Source of the DNA: an uncultured Victivallales bacterium | GTDB taxonomy: Bacteria; Verrucomicrobiota; Lentisphaeria; Victivallales; UBA1829 | DNA length: 64,000 bases | Reading direction: 5' to 3' | Assembly (NCBI GenBank): GCA_944390795.1 | Contig: CALXRI010000001.1 | Coordinates: forward strand, 1-64,000 | Part shown: positions 53,914 to 63,901 of the stretch, piece after piece | How positions within the stretch are numbered: the stretch's first letter is position 1 | Layout: each line of letters opens with the position of its first letter | The notes under the pieces: generated by a model | Told to the model about the DNA's origin: nothing | Databases searched by the model: none | The model's input: only the letters and a program-made list of their open reading frames with translations | Made by a program: the position numbers and the translations under genes

Positions 53914-55614
53914 TCAGATTTCCGCAAACAGTTTCCGGACTGTTTCCGCGGCAAGTTTCGGACGTCTGTACTGATCGAACACACCGGCCAGATTCTGTGC
54001 CAGCGGCTTGCAGCGGATGTTGCCGCCCGTCCGGCAGTAGCTTTTCGCATCGTTGAACTGCCAGATCGAAAGGCCGCAGAGTTCCGGCGATTCAAAGACC
54101 CGGCGGATCACCTCCTCCAGATACTCCGCCTGAAATTCCTCGGACCATTGCGCGCCGCCGCGGTCATGCTGTCCATACAGACCGCAGCAGCCCATTTCGC
54201 TGACCAGAATCGGCTTGTCCGGAGGATTGTAAGTGCGGAAGCGGGCGATGATCGTATCACGGTTTTCCCGGATATACGACGGAGGGTCCTCCGCCGCATC
54301 ATCGGTAATCCAGCCGGGATAGGTGTTGTAGGCAATGATGTCCATGAGATCCGTGCAGATGTCGTTTCTCACATAGCTGCATGCGAAAGTGACAAGACGG
54401 CTCGCATCCTCCTCCCGGATCGCATCGGACAATCTCGTGCAGATCGCCCGTCCTTCCTTCGAGAAGGACTGGAACTCGTTCAGAAACGCCCAGATGATGA
54501 CGCTCGGATGGTTGATGCTGTTCCGCACCATCAGACGGGTCTGCCGTTCCTGGAGATCCTGGAATTCCGCATCCGCCATCTGTTCGGCGGTATTGCCCCA
54601 GCCGAGGCTCTCCTCCCAGACCAGGAATCCCATCCGGTCGCAGAGGTCGAGAAAACGCTGATCCTGCGGATAATGGCAGCCGCGGATGAAGTTGCAGTTC
54701 AGCCTGCGCAGATTCTGCAGGTCCTCGATCATGACCTGTACCGGGGTCGCAGGGCCGAATTCCGGATGCGACTCATGCCGGTTGAACCCTTTCAGCCGGA
54801 CCGGCGCACCGTTCAGCAGAATCCGATTCTTATCCGCGCGGATCTCCCGGATGCCGAACGATTCGACAATATGGTCTCCCGCAGCCTTCGCTTCAAGACT
54901 GTGGAGATGAGGCGCATCCGTGGACCAGAGCCGGAAATACGGCACCGACGCATCCAGGGAGGCGGCGCCGTTCCGGACCGTCAGAGAGACCGCGTCGAAC
55001 GCGGACTGCGTGTCAAAACGGATTTGCGCGGCAAGTGTTTCAGGAACATCCCCTTTGAAGAGAAAGCGCAGATTGACCTTTCCCGTCCGGCAATCGAGCG
55101 TGCGCACCTGAACGCGGTCGATCCGGAAGGCCTCCGGCAGAAGATGCAGCGAAACGCTACGGTAGAATCCGCCGAACGCGTAAAAATCGTAATACGGGAG
55201 AAACAGCTTCATCTTTTCCGGATCGAAGCGGTTGTCAAGGGCGGCGGAAAGCGTATGTTTTCCAGCGGAAAGTCTTCCCGTTTCCAGTTCGACGCCGGAG
55301 TAGGGGAGTTTCACGAATCCGATTTCCCGGCCGTCGATCCAGAGACGGGCGCGAAGGCCGAGACCGCCGAGCTTCAAGAGCGCATTCGGCATTTCGTTTT
55401 CCAGTGTGAATTCCGTCCGGTAGAGCGCCACGCCGCGTTTGCCGTAACAGTCCGGCGAACAGTCGAATGCGCCCGGCACGCACATGACGTCGCTGAAACG
55501 GAATCCGCCGGGGTCCAGCTGCTCAAGCTCCGTGTCGCCGACGAAACAGAAATCCCAGACACCATCCAGATTCAGAATGCTGCGGGAGGGATAAAGAGGA
55601 TAGTTTTTTATCAT
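53914..55614 (-). CDS. Glycoside hydrolase family 2 protein (beta-galactosidase/beta-glucuronidase-like)
   Basis: A 566-residue enzyme with the sugar-binding domain (about 5-165), an Ig-like domain (about 170-260) and a TIM barrel (about 262-560). The GFNRHESHPEFG segment is near residue 275, the acid/base Glu in FLNEFQ near 379 and the nucleophile Glu in LVSEMGCCG near 472. It lacks the extra C-terminal domains of LacZ, as in beta-glucuronidases. No signal peptide is seen, so it is cytoplasmic. Substrate not determinable. Confidence 0.92.
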   Translation of the reverse strand: MIKNYPLYPSRSILNLDGVWDFCFVGDTELEQLDPGGFRFSDVMCVPGAFDCSPDCYGKRGVALYRTEFTLENEMPNALLKLGGLGLRARLWIDGREIGFVKLPYSGVELETGRLSAGKHTLSAALDNRFDPEKMKLFLPYYDFYAFGGFYRSVSLHLLPEAFRIDRVQVRTLDCRTGKVNLRFLFKGDVPETLAAQIRFDTQSAFDAVSLTVRNGAASLDASVPYFRLWSTDAPHLHSLEAKAAGDHIVESFGIREIRADKNRILLNGAPVRLKGFNRHESHPEFGPATPVQVMIEDLQNLRRLNCNFIRGCHYPQDQRFLDLCDRMGFLVWEESLGWGNTAEQMADAEFQDLQERQTRLMVRNSINHPSVIIWAFLNEFQSFSKEGRAICTRLSDAIREEDASRLVTFACSYVRNDICTDLMDIIAYNTYPGWITDDAAEDPPSYIRENRDTIIARFRTYNPPDKPILVSEMGCCGLYGQHDRGGAQWSEEFQAEYLEEVIRRVFESPELCGLSIWQFNDAKSYCRTGGNIRCKPLAQNLAGVFDQYRRPKLAAETVRKLFAEI

Positions 55615-55732
55615 CGGGAAGCCCTTTCCTGTTGTTCTTCCGCTGTTACCATATCATTCCGCGGTACGGCGCGCAATCGGATTTTCGGCTGAAAAACCGG
55701 ACTTTTGAACCACTCTTCTCGGGGAACGGGGG

Positions 55733-55761
55733 TTGTAAAAACGCTTTTGAAATGCTAAAAT
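55733..55761 (+). promoter_or_regulatory. Promoter of the aminotransferase gene
   Basis: -35 TTGTAA (55733-55738), 17-bp spacer and extended -10 TGCTAAAAT (-10 hexamer 55756-55761). Confidence 0.7.
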
Positions 55762-55854
55762 ACCACCATGGCCGCCGTCGCTCATGGAGGATCTTCCCCT
55801 TTCACACCCCGCGCGGCTGATAAAACCATAGAACATCTTCAGGGAGAAACACTT

Positions 55855-57048
55855 ATGCAGACAGTTACAAATGAAATCAGGAATTTTCTGGCGAATTCCT
55901 CCGGAATCCGGAAAATGTTCGAGGCGGGAATCGAACTCCGGAAGAAATATGGCAACGGCAATGTTTATGATTTCAGTCTCGGCAATCCGGATCTTTCCCC
56001 TCCCCCGGAAGTCGGAACCGCCCTCGAAAAAATCGCCGTCCGTTCGAAGGAACCCTTCTCCATCGGCTACATGCCGAATGCCGGATACCCGGCGCTCCGG
56101 GAGAAACTCGGGGAACTGCTCACCGCCGAACAGGGTGTGAAGGTTCCCGCCTCCAGCGTGGTCGTGACATGCGGCGCGGCCGGCGGAATCAACGTGTTTT
56201 TCCGCGCGGTTCTTTCCGCGGGCGACGAAGTCATCACGCCGAGCCCGTATTTTGTGGAGTACGGTTTTTACGCCGGCAATTTCGGCGGACGCCTTGTTCC
56301 CGTGAAATCCGTGGACTTCACTTTTGAACTCGACATGGATGCGATCGGCGCGGCGGTCAATGAAAAAACGCGCGCAATCATTCTCAACTCCCCGCACAAC
56401 CCGACCGGACAGATTTACACGAGGAGTCAGCTCCAGACGCTGGCAAAGATCGTATGCGACGCCGAATCGCGGTACGGGCGCGCGATCTACATCGTCGCGG
56501 ACGAACCATACCGTTTTCTGAACTTCGACGACGCGGACATCCCCTCCGTGTTTGAATATTTCCCGCACAGCGTCGTGATCGGCTCGTTTTCCAAGAGTCT
56601 GTCGCTTGCGGGCGAACGAATCGGGTATCTCGCCGCGAATCCGGCGATGGAGGGAATCGGCGAACTGATGAACGGCCTGATTCTCTGCAACCGCATTCTC
56701 GGTTTTGTAAACGCTCCCGCGGTGGCCCAGCAGATCCTGCTGGAATGCGCCGGCGCACAGGTCGACCTGAACATCTACCGTGCGCGCCGCGCCGCAATGG
56801 CGGAAGTTCTCACGGATGCCGGAATCCGGTTCACCATGCCGAAAGGGGCGTTTTACTTTTTCCCGCAGTCTCCCGTTCCGGATGACAGAGTCTTTATCGA
56901 TGCGCTTGTAAAGGAACGCGTGCTTGCCGTTCCGGGAAGCGCATTCGGCGGTCCGGGCTACTTCCGGATGGCGTTCTGCGTGGATGAAAAAGTGATCCGC
57001 GCCGCGGCTCCGGGCATCCGGCGGGCGGTTGAAGCGGTACGGCAGTAG
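55855..57048 (+). CDS. PLP-dependent aminotransferase (class I/II)
   Basis: A 397-residue fold-type I aminotransferase. Visible: DFSLGNPDLSPP near residue 39, the NSPHNPTGQIYT loop near 180, the VADEPYRF PLP-binding Asp near 219, and the Schiff-base Lys in SFSKSLSLAGERIGY near 247. It resembles aspartate/tyrosine-type enzymes; the substrate is not determinable. AGGGAG precedes the ATG at 55855, chosen over a longer frame to 55768 that contains the promoter region. ugd follows 125 bp later. Confidence 0.9.
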   Translation: MQTVTNEIRNFLANSSGIRKMFEAGIELRKKYGNGNVYDFSLGNPDLSPPPEVGTALEKIAVRSKEPFSIGYMPNAGYPALREKLGELLTAEQGVKVPASSVVVTCGAAGGINVFFRAVLSAGDEVITPSPYFVEYGFYAGNFGGRLVPVKSVDFTFELDMDAIGAAVNEKTRAIILNSPHNPTGQIYTRSQLQTLAKIVCDAESRYGRAIYIVADEPYRFLNFDDADIPSVFEYFPHSVVIGSFSKSLSLAGERIGYLAANPAMEGIGELMNGLILCNRILGFVNAPAVAQQILLECAGAQVDLNIYRARRAAMAEVLTDAGIRFTMPKGAFYFFPQSPVPDDRVFIDALVKERVLAVPGSAFGGPGYFRMAFCVDEKVIRAAAPGIRRAVEAVRQ

Positions 57049-57173
57049 ACAGTTGAAACGCCGATTCGAAGAAACAGGGATTTTTTCCCGCCAGGCGTCT
57101 TTTTTCCGCTGGCATAACAGGATCAGGCAGGTTAGATTACCCGGGAAACGATTTTTACGGGAGACAGTGAAAC

Positions 57174-58553
57174 ATGATGGATCAGGACAAAACCATTCTC
57201 TGCATCGGCGCCGGATATGTCGGCGGCCCGACCATGGCGATGATCGCGGCGAAATGCCCGGAATACAAAGTCACCGTTGCGGACATCAACGCGGACCGCA
57301 TCGCACGCTGGAATTCAGACCGTCTTCCGATTTACGAACCCGGCCTGGAACAGCTTGTCGCGCAGTCCCGCGGACGCAATCTCTTTTTCACCACCGACGT
57401 GGAAAAGGGAATCCGGGAATCGAAAATCATCTTCGTCAGCGTCAACACCCCGACAAAGACCTTCGGATCCGGAGCGGGAAAAGCCGCCGACCTCCAGTTC
57501 TGGGAGAAATCCGCGCGTCTCATCATGGAGTGCGCGACGGAAGACAAGATCGTCGTGGAAAAAAGCACGCTTCCCGTACGTGCGGCGGAGGCGATTCACC
57601 GCATCCTGCAGTCCAATACGAAGGGATTGAACTTTTCCGTGCTTTCCAATCCGGAATTCCTGGCGGAGGGAACCGCCGTCGCCGACCTGGAACATCCGGA
57701 CCGCGTCCTGATCGGCTCCATGACCACGCCGGACGGACACGATTCCATGGAACGTCTTGTTGAAATCTATGCGCACTGGGTGCCGCGGGAGAAAATTCTC
57801 ACCACCAATGTCTGGAGCAGCGAAATGTCAAAGCTCGTCTCCAACGCCATGCTCGCCCAGAGGATCTCCTCCATCAACAGCATCTCGGCGCTCTGCGAAA
57901 AAACCGAAGCCGACATTCAGGAGGTCTCGCACGCCATCGGGATGGACTCCCGGATCGGCGGCAAATTCCTGCGCGCGGGCGTCGGATTCGGCGGCTCCTG
58001 TTTCAAGAAAGACATCCTGAATCTGGTCTATCTGTGCGAATGCTACAATCTTCCGGAAGTCGCAGCATACTGGGAACAGGTTGTCCGGATGAACGAATAT
58101 CAGGAGCGGCGTTTTGCCGAGCGCATCGTCAAGAACATGTTCAACACGGTTTCGAACAAACGGATCGCGCTCTTCGGCTTCGCGTTCAAGGCCGACACGG
58201 GAGACACACGGGAATCGCCGGCAATTCATATTTCAAATCTGCTGATCGGAGAACACGCGTCGCTTGCGATCTACGACCCGAAGGCGATGGACAACGCCCG
58301 CGCCGACCTTGCCGGAACGGATGGGAAAATTGAATACTTCGACGATCCCTATGAGGCTGTCAGGGGAGCTCATGCCATTGCCCTGATTACGGACTGGAAG
58401 GAATTCACGACCTATGATTACGGGAAAATCTTCACTCTGATGGAAAAACCCGCTTTCATTTTCGACGGACGGAACATTCTCGACCACAAAAGCCTTCATT
58501 CGATCGGATTCAACGTCTTTCCGCTCGGCAAGCCGGCGCTGACGCATTTCTGA
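57174..58553 (+). CDS. ugd: UDP-glucose 6-dehydrogenase
   Basis: Oxidises UDP-glucose to UDP-glucuronate with two NAD+, for polysaccharide synthesis. The 459-residue enzyme has the NAD motif GAGYVGGPT near residue 13, the catalytic Cys in [10 protein letters not shown] near 276, and the C-terminal UDP-binding domain with [14 protein letters not shown] near 345. These sequences are nearer to the animal/plant-type enzyme than to the shorter bacterial form. The gene starts with two ATGs (57174, 57177) after GGGAG. It is followed by the SanA-like gene. Confidence 0.95.
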   Translation: MMDQDKTILCIGAGYVGGPTMAMIAAKCPEYKVTVADINADRIARWNSDRLPIYEPGLEQLVAQSRGRNLFFTTDVEKGIRESKIIFVSVNTPTKTFGSGAGKAADLQFWEKSARLIMECATEDKIVVEKSTLPVRAAEAIHRILQSNTKGLNFSVLSNPEFLAEGTAVADLEHPDRVLIGSMTTPDGHDSMERLVEIYAHWVPREKILTTNVWSSEMSKLVSNAMLAQRISSINSISALCEKTEADIQEVSHAIGMDSRIGGKFLRAGVGFGGSCFKKDILNLVYLCECYNLPEVAAYWEQVVRMNEYQERRFAERIVKNMFNTVSNKRIALFGFAFKADTGDTRESPAIHISNLLIGEHASLAIYDPKAMDNARADLAGTDGKIEYFDDPYEAVRGAHAIALITDWKEFTTYDYGKIFTLMEKPAFIFDGRNILDHKSLHSIGFNVFPLGKPALTHF

Positions 58554-58574
58554 ACATTCCGGAGCAGCGGATTC

Positions 58575-59300
58575 ATGGCGGATTTCAGGCACATCGCATT
58601 TTCTGACACGTTCCTCGTCCGGTATTTTCTGCGCTCAAAAACAGCTCGCGGTCTCGTCTTGGCATGCGCATTCTGCGCCCTCCTCGGAGGAGCGCTCCTG
58701 CTGATCGCCAATCTGACGGTGCTTTCGCACGGCAGACGGGTTTATCATTCCGTGGAGGAGATCCCGGAACGGCGCGTCGGGCTGCTGCTCGGAACCAATC
58801 CCCGAATCCGCAATCTGCCAAACCGGTATTTCACCGCACGGATTGAGGCGGCGGCCGCCCTTTACAGAAAGGGAAAGATCCGCAAGCTCATCGTTTCCGG
58901 AGACAACGGGCGCAGAGAATATGACGAGGCCACGGCAATGCGAAGCGCGCTGATTGAGAAGGGGGTCCGTCCCGATGACATCCATCCAGACTATGCCGGG
59001 TTCCGCACGCTGGATTCCGTCGTCCGTGCGAAAAAAGTTTTCCGGACCACCAGTCTGACCGTCATTTCCCAGGAATTTCACTGCAGGCGGGCGCTGTTCA
59101 TCGCGGCGGGGCACGGCATGGACGCCGTGGGCTTCGCGGCGGAGGATCCCGGCGCCGTATGGTTCTCCTACCGTCTGAAAATGGAACTGCGCGAAATTCT
59201 CGCCCGGACGCTGGCGTGGCTGGATGTGAAGATTCTTCACCGCAGTCCCCGTTTTCTTGGAGAGGAGATTGGCATTCCGGATGAGGCGGATGTTTCCTGA
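58575..59300 (+). CDS. SanA/ElyC/YdcF-family (DUF218) membrane protein
   Basis: A 241-residue protein with one N-terminal membrane helix (about 27-48) and a DUF218 domain. Markers: VGLLLGTNP near residue 69, YFTARIEAAAALYRKGKI and IVSGDNG near 112, and the FHCRRALFIA segment near 165. SanA-like proteins affect envelope integrity and vancomycin tolerance in enterobacteria; the biochemical reaction is unknown. Starts 21 bp after ugd, likely the same transcript. Confidence 0.88.
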   Translation: MADFRHIAFSDTFLVRYFLRSKTARGLVLACAFCALLGGALLLIANLTVLSHGRRVYHSVEEIPERRVGLLLGTNPRIRNLPNRYFTARIEAAAALYRKGKIRKLIVSGDNGRREYDEATAMRSALIEKGVRPDDIHPDYAGFRTLDSVVRAKKVFRTTSLTVISQEFHCRRALFIAAGHGMDAVGFAAEDPGAVWFSYRLKMELREILARTLAWLDVKILHRSPRFLGEEIGIPDEADVS

Positions 59301-59469
59301 CCGTCATTTTTCTGACGGGTCCGTCAATTTTGAAATTCCGCGGATTTTCTTCGGAAACCTGAAAAAATCCGGTGATTTTTCTTTTGCCGGGGTGGTTTTT
59401 CCGGAATTCCGGATGTAGATTACCCGGCAGGGCTGTTCCACTGACGACAAAGTATTTCTGCGAGGCTGT

Positions 59470-60186
59470 ATGACCATGATGGATCCTGGGGTGTTGACTT
59501 TTGCGCAATCAAGTCTCTACTATGCGTTCCGGAATTCCGACGGCATGGGGCAGGGGATCGTTGTTCTCCTGTTCGTGTTTTCGGTATTCACCTGGACGCT
59601 GATGCTGGAAAAGGGAATCGGGCTCCGGCGCGCGCATAACGACTGCGCATCCTTTCTCCGCCGGTTCCGGGAGCGGCGCAATCCGCTTTCGATGAACGAG
59701 GGAATCGCGGACGAACCGAGTCCGTCCGCACGGGTCTGCGAGGCGGGCTACGACCGGATCAGAATGCTGGACATTGAACTTCCCGGGGGAGGGCGGCGCG
59801 CCTTGAACGCAACGGAAATCGACGTCGTCAGAGCGTCTCTTGAACAGGCGGTCGCCGACCAGATTCTGGAACTGGAAAGGAAAATGATCTTTCTGGCCAC
59901 GGCCATCACAATCAGTCCGTTCCTCGGTCTTTTCGGAACGGTGTGGGGAATCATGCTTGCCTTCACGGATCTGGCAATCATGGGAAAGGCGGACATCCAG
60001 ACGCTTGCCCCCGGCGTCAGCGGCGCGCTGCTGACAACGGTGCTGGGACTGCTTGTCGCCATCCCGTCCGTCGTCGGCTACAACATCATCACAAGCCTGA
60101 TAAAAGCCACAATCGTCCAGATGGACAACTTTGTCGAGGAGTTCATCGTCAAACTCAAGATCGAACAGCTCAGCACTTCCCGCTGA
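59470..60186 (+). CDS. tolQ: TolQ/ExbB/MotA-family proton channel protein
   Basis: A 238-residue inner-membrane protein that, with TolR, uses the ion gradient to energise TolA. Three hydrophobic helices are predicted (about 25-45, 140-162 and 178-202), and the channel-lining motif SPFLGLFGTVWGIMLAF near 141 is typical. Start ambiguity among closely spaced ATGs at 59470, 59476 and 59479. The tolR gene starts 15 bp downstream. Confidence 0.92.
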   Translation: MTMMDPGVLTFAQSSLYYAFRNSDGMGQGIVVLLFVFSVFTWTLMLEKGIGLRRAHNDCASFLRRFRERRNPLSMNEGIADEPSPSARVCEAGYDRIRMLDIELPGGGRRALNATEIDVVRASLEQAVADQILELERKMIFLATAITISPFLGLFGTVWGIMLAFTDLAIMGKADIQTLAPGVSGALLTTVLGLLVAIPSVVGYNIITSLIKATIVQMDNFVEEFIVKLKIEQLSTSR

Positions 60187-60201
60187 CCGGAGGCGGAGGT
60201 C

Positions 60202-60609
60202 ATGCGCAGACGGTTCCAGTCGAAATCCTACGACGAGATCAACATCACGCCCCTGATGGACACGGTGTTTTTTCTGCTCATCATCTTCATGATCACCGCG
60301 CCGCTGCTGGAGTACAGCATTGACGTGTCGCCGCCGAAAATGAACGCCTCCGAAATGAAGCCGGATGAATTTTCGCGCGTCATCAATGTGAAGAAGAACG
60401 GCGACATTGAGTTTGAAAAGAAGATTCTGAGTCCGGCAAGACTGATCGCGCGCCTCAGGGAACTGAAGGCGTCTCCCGATGGAGCGAGGATCAAAGTCTT
60501 TCTGCGGGCGGACCGCGATCTTCTTTACGGGTCCGTCATTCAGGTGATGAAAGACGTCAAAAATGCCGGATTCACGGACATTTCCCTGATTACCGAGGTG
60601 GACAAATGA
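60202..60609 (+). CDS. tolR: TolR/ExbD-family protein
   Basis: A 135-residue single-span membrane protein with the family's membrane motif NITPLMDTVFFLLIIFMI, in which the Asp carries protons. The periplasmic domain (about 50-135) has the FLRADRD...V...MKDVKNAGF pattern. GGAGG is 2 nt before the ATG. It overlaps the next gene by 4 nt (ATGA). Confidence 0.93.
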   Translation: MRRRFQSKSYDEINITPLMDTVFFLLIIFMITAPLLEYSIDVSPPKMNASEMKPDEFSRVINVKKNGDIEFEKKILSPARLIARLRELKASPDGARIKVFLRADRDLLYGSVIQVMKDVKNAGFTDISLITEVDK

Positions 60610-61580
60610 CGGGACAATTTGACGGACGGCGTCACTGCATGGAACCGGGAGCCGCTCCCCTGCCTTATGTCGGAGGAGGAAAGAGAACGCTGATTTTCGG
60701 TTCCGTTTCCCTTTTTCATATCGGACTGATCCTGGTTCCTTTTCTTTTGTATTCCCTTTCAAGCCTGATTGATCCGCCGGTCAGCGTGACAAAAGTTTCG
60801 CTTGTGGACAGTCCCCCGAACGACAACGAGCGCCCGTCCAGATTTCCCGATCCGAAACGGGCGGATCCCGTCGGAACGCCCGACTACGGCGACCCGGGCC
60901 CGATCTCCGATATCCCGGACGTGCCCGATCCCGCTCCCGAACCGGAGCCCGCGCCGGCCAAGGCTGAACCGGTCAAAACGGAACCGGTTCCGGAGCCTGT
61001 CAAAACCGAACCGAAAGCTGTGCCGGAAGTAAAAGTTCCTCCGAAACCGAAGCCCGTCAAACCGAAACCGAAATGGAAATCCGCGGCGGAAATTCGGAAA
61101 AGCACGAAGTTCGTCCGCCGCGGAACGGGAAAACGTTCTCCGGCACGCCGGAGTTCCGACTCCCGCAGACAGGACATCCGGAACATTCTGAAAAACTGGG
61201 CATCGGAAACCGGCGGAACGGGAAGTCCGAATGCCAGCCGTTACGGAATGCGCGGCGGACGGGGACTCGCCGGAGGCGGAGGCGGTCCCGTCGGCGTGCT
61301 GGACCGGGATCTGATCGCCTACTACGACAAAGTCGCCGCCTATCTGAAGCGGCAGTGGAATCAGCCGAATCAGGCGGCGCTCGGCGGAACCATGCCGAAA
61401 GTGGAGATCCGTCTGAAAATCGACAGTGCGGGACGGGTGCTTTCCGCCGCCATCTTCCGCCGTTCGGGAAACCGCGCCATGGACGCGTCGGTGGAGGAGC
61501 TGATCGGAAAGCTGAAGGCGCTCCCGAATCCGCCCAAGGCGATGGAATTTGCAGTCACGATGGAAATCGATTCGCTCTAG
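60606..61580 (+). CDS. tolA: TolA/TonB-like energy transducer
   Basis: The 324-residue protein has one N-terminal membrane helix (about 28-52), a Pro/Glu/Lys-rich linker (about 70-155, with PEPEPAP and VPPKPKPVKPKPK), a Gly-rich stretch (GGRGLAGGGGGP near 220) and a C-terminal TolA/TonB-like domain (about 232-324) with YLKRQWNQP and VEIRLKIDSAGRVLSA. It completes a Tol-type system across the envelope. Pal and TolB are not adjacent. TonB function is an alternative. Confidence 0.88.
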   Translation: MTGQFDGRRHCMEPGAAPLPYVGGGKRTLIFGSVSLFHIGLILVPFLLYSLSSLIDPPVSVTKVSLVDSPPNDNERPSRFPDPKRADPVGTPDYGDPGPISDIPDVPDPAPEPEPAPAKAEPVKTEPVPEPVKTEPKAVPEVKVPPKPKPVKPKPKWKSAAEIRKSTKFVRRGTGKRSPARRSSDSRRQDIRNILKNWASETGGTGSPNASRYGMRGGRGLAGGGGGPVGVLDRDLIAYYDKVAAYLKRQWNQPNQAALGGTMPKVEIRLKIDSAGRVLSAAIFRRSGNRAMDASVEELIGKLKALPNPPKAMEFAVTMEIDSL

Positions 61581-61642
61581 GCCGTCACTTTTCCGTCATA
61601 CTTTGCAACACAATGATAATAAGCAGAAAGTGATTTTTTTAA

Positions 61643-62644
61643 ATGACGAGAAAGATTGGAAGACATCGCTTGTATCCCTTTCTGGGCGGCGCCCTGGCGG
61701 CCTCGGTGACGCTTTTGACGGTTTTCGGCTTCTACGGCAGGTCCGTCACAAAAAAGATCGAAGTGCATGAGCAGAAGGTGGTGCAGGACACCGCGCTTCT
61801 GAACAGTCTTTCCGAAACCATGCATTCCATGGCGGGGGCCTTCCGCTTCATCTCTCCCTCCGAGCTTCCGGACGGCTCTGACAAAGCGGAATACCGGATG
61901 GAAAAAGGCGCGTTTGACAAAAAGGAGTATATCGATAACCTGTTCCGGAAAGCCTTTCCCGGCGGTCCTTCCGGCGATCCCGCAAAAGACGCGAACGCCA
62001 TTTACTCCATGGCGCTGAACACCGTGGCCGATATGGAAATGACGGTGACTCTGACGGCATCCTCCGTCAATCATCGGAAAATGATCGACGGGGGGACCTC
62101 CCTGATTCTCGGCGAACTCTGCCGCAGGGCGGGATTCCCGATCTCCTCCACACTGGTCTGGGATCTGAAAAACAAGGCATTCTGGGTGGAAAACGAATTC
62201 CCCGCCGGTTCGGAAAAACCGCTCTCGGTCATCGCGGGGATGAAACCGGGAAGGGGAATCGATCCGCTTCAGCTGGTCCGGCAGTCTGGCGCCTGCACCG
62301 TCTCCTTTCCGTTCAAATTCGACCTGATGAGCTCCCGCGAGGTTTACCCGACCGGCAGAAACCAGGATATCCCCGTCGGCGGATATTACATCAATTTCTT
62401 TTCCGTTTATGCAAAAGGCTCCTGGATGCTCGAATACACCTTTCCGAAATCCGTCGATATCGACAGGGTGAATCTGAAGGCGTTTGCGATGAATCCGGGA
62501 GTGACGGTCGGAAAGACTTTTCCCGGCGGCAGCCGGATTGTGTTCGAAGTGAAACGCGCGGGCATGCGGGAAGACAATCTGATTGTGTTCGGCGATGCCG
62601 CGGCAGTGCCTCTTCTGGTTTCCGCCCGTCTTCTTCCGCGATGA
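61643..62644 (+). CDS. Membrane-anchored protein of unknown function
   Basis: A 333-residue protein with one N-terminal membrane helix (about 12-32), a short heptad-like region (about 36-60) and a large extracytoplasmic domain of beta character. I recognise no domain. It is not preceded by a clear ribosome site. It sits between the tol genes and the moxR-DUF58 pair, so a role in envelope assembly or energisation is possible but unproven. Confidence 0.65.
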   Translation: MTRKIGRHRLYPFLGGALAASVTLLTVFGFYGRSVTKKIEVHEQKVVQDTALLNSLSETMHSMAGAFRFISPSELPDGSDKAEYRMEKGAFDKKEYIDNLFRKAFPGGPSGDPAKDANAIYSMALNTVADMEMTVTLTASSVNHRKMIDGGTSLILGELCRRAGFPISSTLVWDLKNKAFWVENEFPAGSEKPLSVIAGMKPGRGIDPLQLVRQSGACTVSFPFKFDLMSSREVYPTGRNQDIPVGGYYINFFSVYAKGSWMLEYTFPKSVDIDRVNLKAFAMNPGVTVGKTFPGGSRIVFEVKRAGMREDNLIVFGDAAAVPLLVSARLLPR

Positions 62645-62786
62645 CGTGACATGCCGGATCTGACCTGCGGATGCCTTCTTCCTGAAAAGTTCATTTTTCC
62701 GCGAACTTTGCTTCCGCCGGGATGTCTATGGTCTAAGATTTGGAAACAGAAAACCGAAGCCTTAACGAAATGGGAGGGAAGCTCTT

Positions 62787-63809
62787 ATGAAACAGGATGA
62801 ACTGCAGGAACTGCAGGCCAATATCACGGAAGTTTCCGCATTCGCAAAAAACATCAGAACGGAAATGGGAAGAATTCTTTCCGGCCAGCAGAAACTTGTG
62901 GACCGCCTTCTGCTCGCGATGATTTCCGACGGACATGTGCTGCTCGAAGGCGTGCCGGGGCTGGCGAAAACGCTGGCGGTGAAAACCCTTGCGCAGACGC
63001 TCAACGGGGAATTCTCCCGGATTCAGTTCACGCCGGATCTGCTCCCGGCCGACGTCGTCGGAACCAATATCTACAATCCGCAGGAACACACGTTCTCCGT
63101 CAAGAAGGGGCCGGTTTTCGCAAACCTGATCCTCGCGGACGAAATCAACCGCGCTCCGGCGAAAGTCCAGAGCGCGCTTCTGGAGTGTATGCAGGAGCGT
63201 CAGGCGACCATTGCCGGAAACACCTATCCGATGCCGACACCGTTCCTGGTGCTCGCCACGCAGAACCCGATCGAACAGGAGGGAACTTATCCGCTTCCCG
63301 AGGCGCAGGTCGACCGTTTCATGTTCAAGCTGAAGGTCGATTATCCGAGCCGTGCCGAGGAGCGTGTCATTGTCGAACGCATGGCGCATCCCGAACTCCG
63401 TCTTCAGGCGCTGGCGGTCGCCACGCTCGAAGATGTTGCAAAGGCGCGCGAATGGGTTGACAAAGTCTACATGGACGAGAAAATTCTCGAATACATTCTT
63501 GACATTGTCTGCGCGACGCGTCCGAAACGGCGTTCGGAACTTTCCGCCCGCCAGAACGGCGTGAAGCTGGATTCGCTGGACAACCTGCTTCAGTTCGGCG
63601 CCTCTCCGCGCGCCGCGATATCCCTTGCGCTTGCCGCGAAGGGCGAAGCGTTCCTCGCCGGGCGCGCCTACGTGATCCCGCAGGACGTCAAGTCGCTTGC
63701 CCCGGACGTGCTCCGGCACCGTCTCCTGCTCAGCTATGAGGCGGAAGCCGAGGGACTGACGCCTGACGATGTCATCCGGACGATCCTGGACGAGCTGAAA
63801 ACGCCCTGA
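62787..63809 (+). CDS. MoxR-family AAA+ ATPase
   Basis: A 340-residue AAA+ chaperone-like ATPase. The glycine-rich Walker A is GVPGLAKT near residue 54, Walker B is LILADEINRAPAKVQSALLE near 115, and sensor 1 is ATQNPIEQEGTYPLPEAQ near 156. MoxR proteins act with DUF58 and von Willebrand A-domain partners, and a DUF58 gene starts 92 bp downstream, as is common. GGGAGGGAAG precedes the ATG. Confidence 0.95.
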   Translation: MKQDELQELQANITEVSAFAKNIRTEMGRILSGQQKLVDRLLLAMISDGHVLLEGVPGLAKTLAVKTLAQTLNGEFSRIQFTPDLLPADVVGTNIYNPQEHTFSVKKGPVFANLILADEINRAPAKVQSALLECMQERQATIAGNTYPMPTPFLVLATQNPIEQEGTYPLPEAQVDRFMFKLKVDYPSRAEERVIVERMAHPELRLQALAVATLEDVAKAREWVDKVYMDEKILEYILDIVCATRPKRRSELSARQNGVKLDSLDNLLQFGASPRAAISLALAAKGEAFLAGRAYVIPQDVKSLAPDVLRHRLLLSYEAEAEGLTPDDVIRTILDELKTP

Positions 63810-63901
63810 TTTCCGCACCGGAACAAATCACAGCATGCGCCGCCGGCGGAAAAGGGCGCGGCGGGGCGCATCTTCAATCACAGAAATGGGAGTTTGTCGC
63901 A

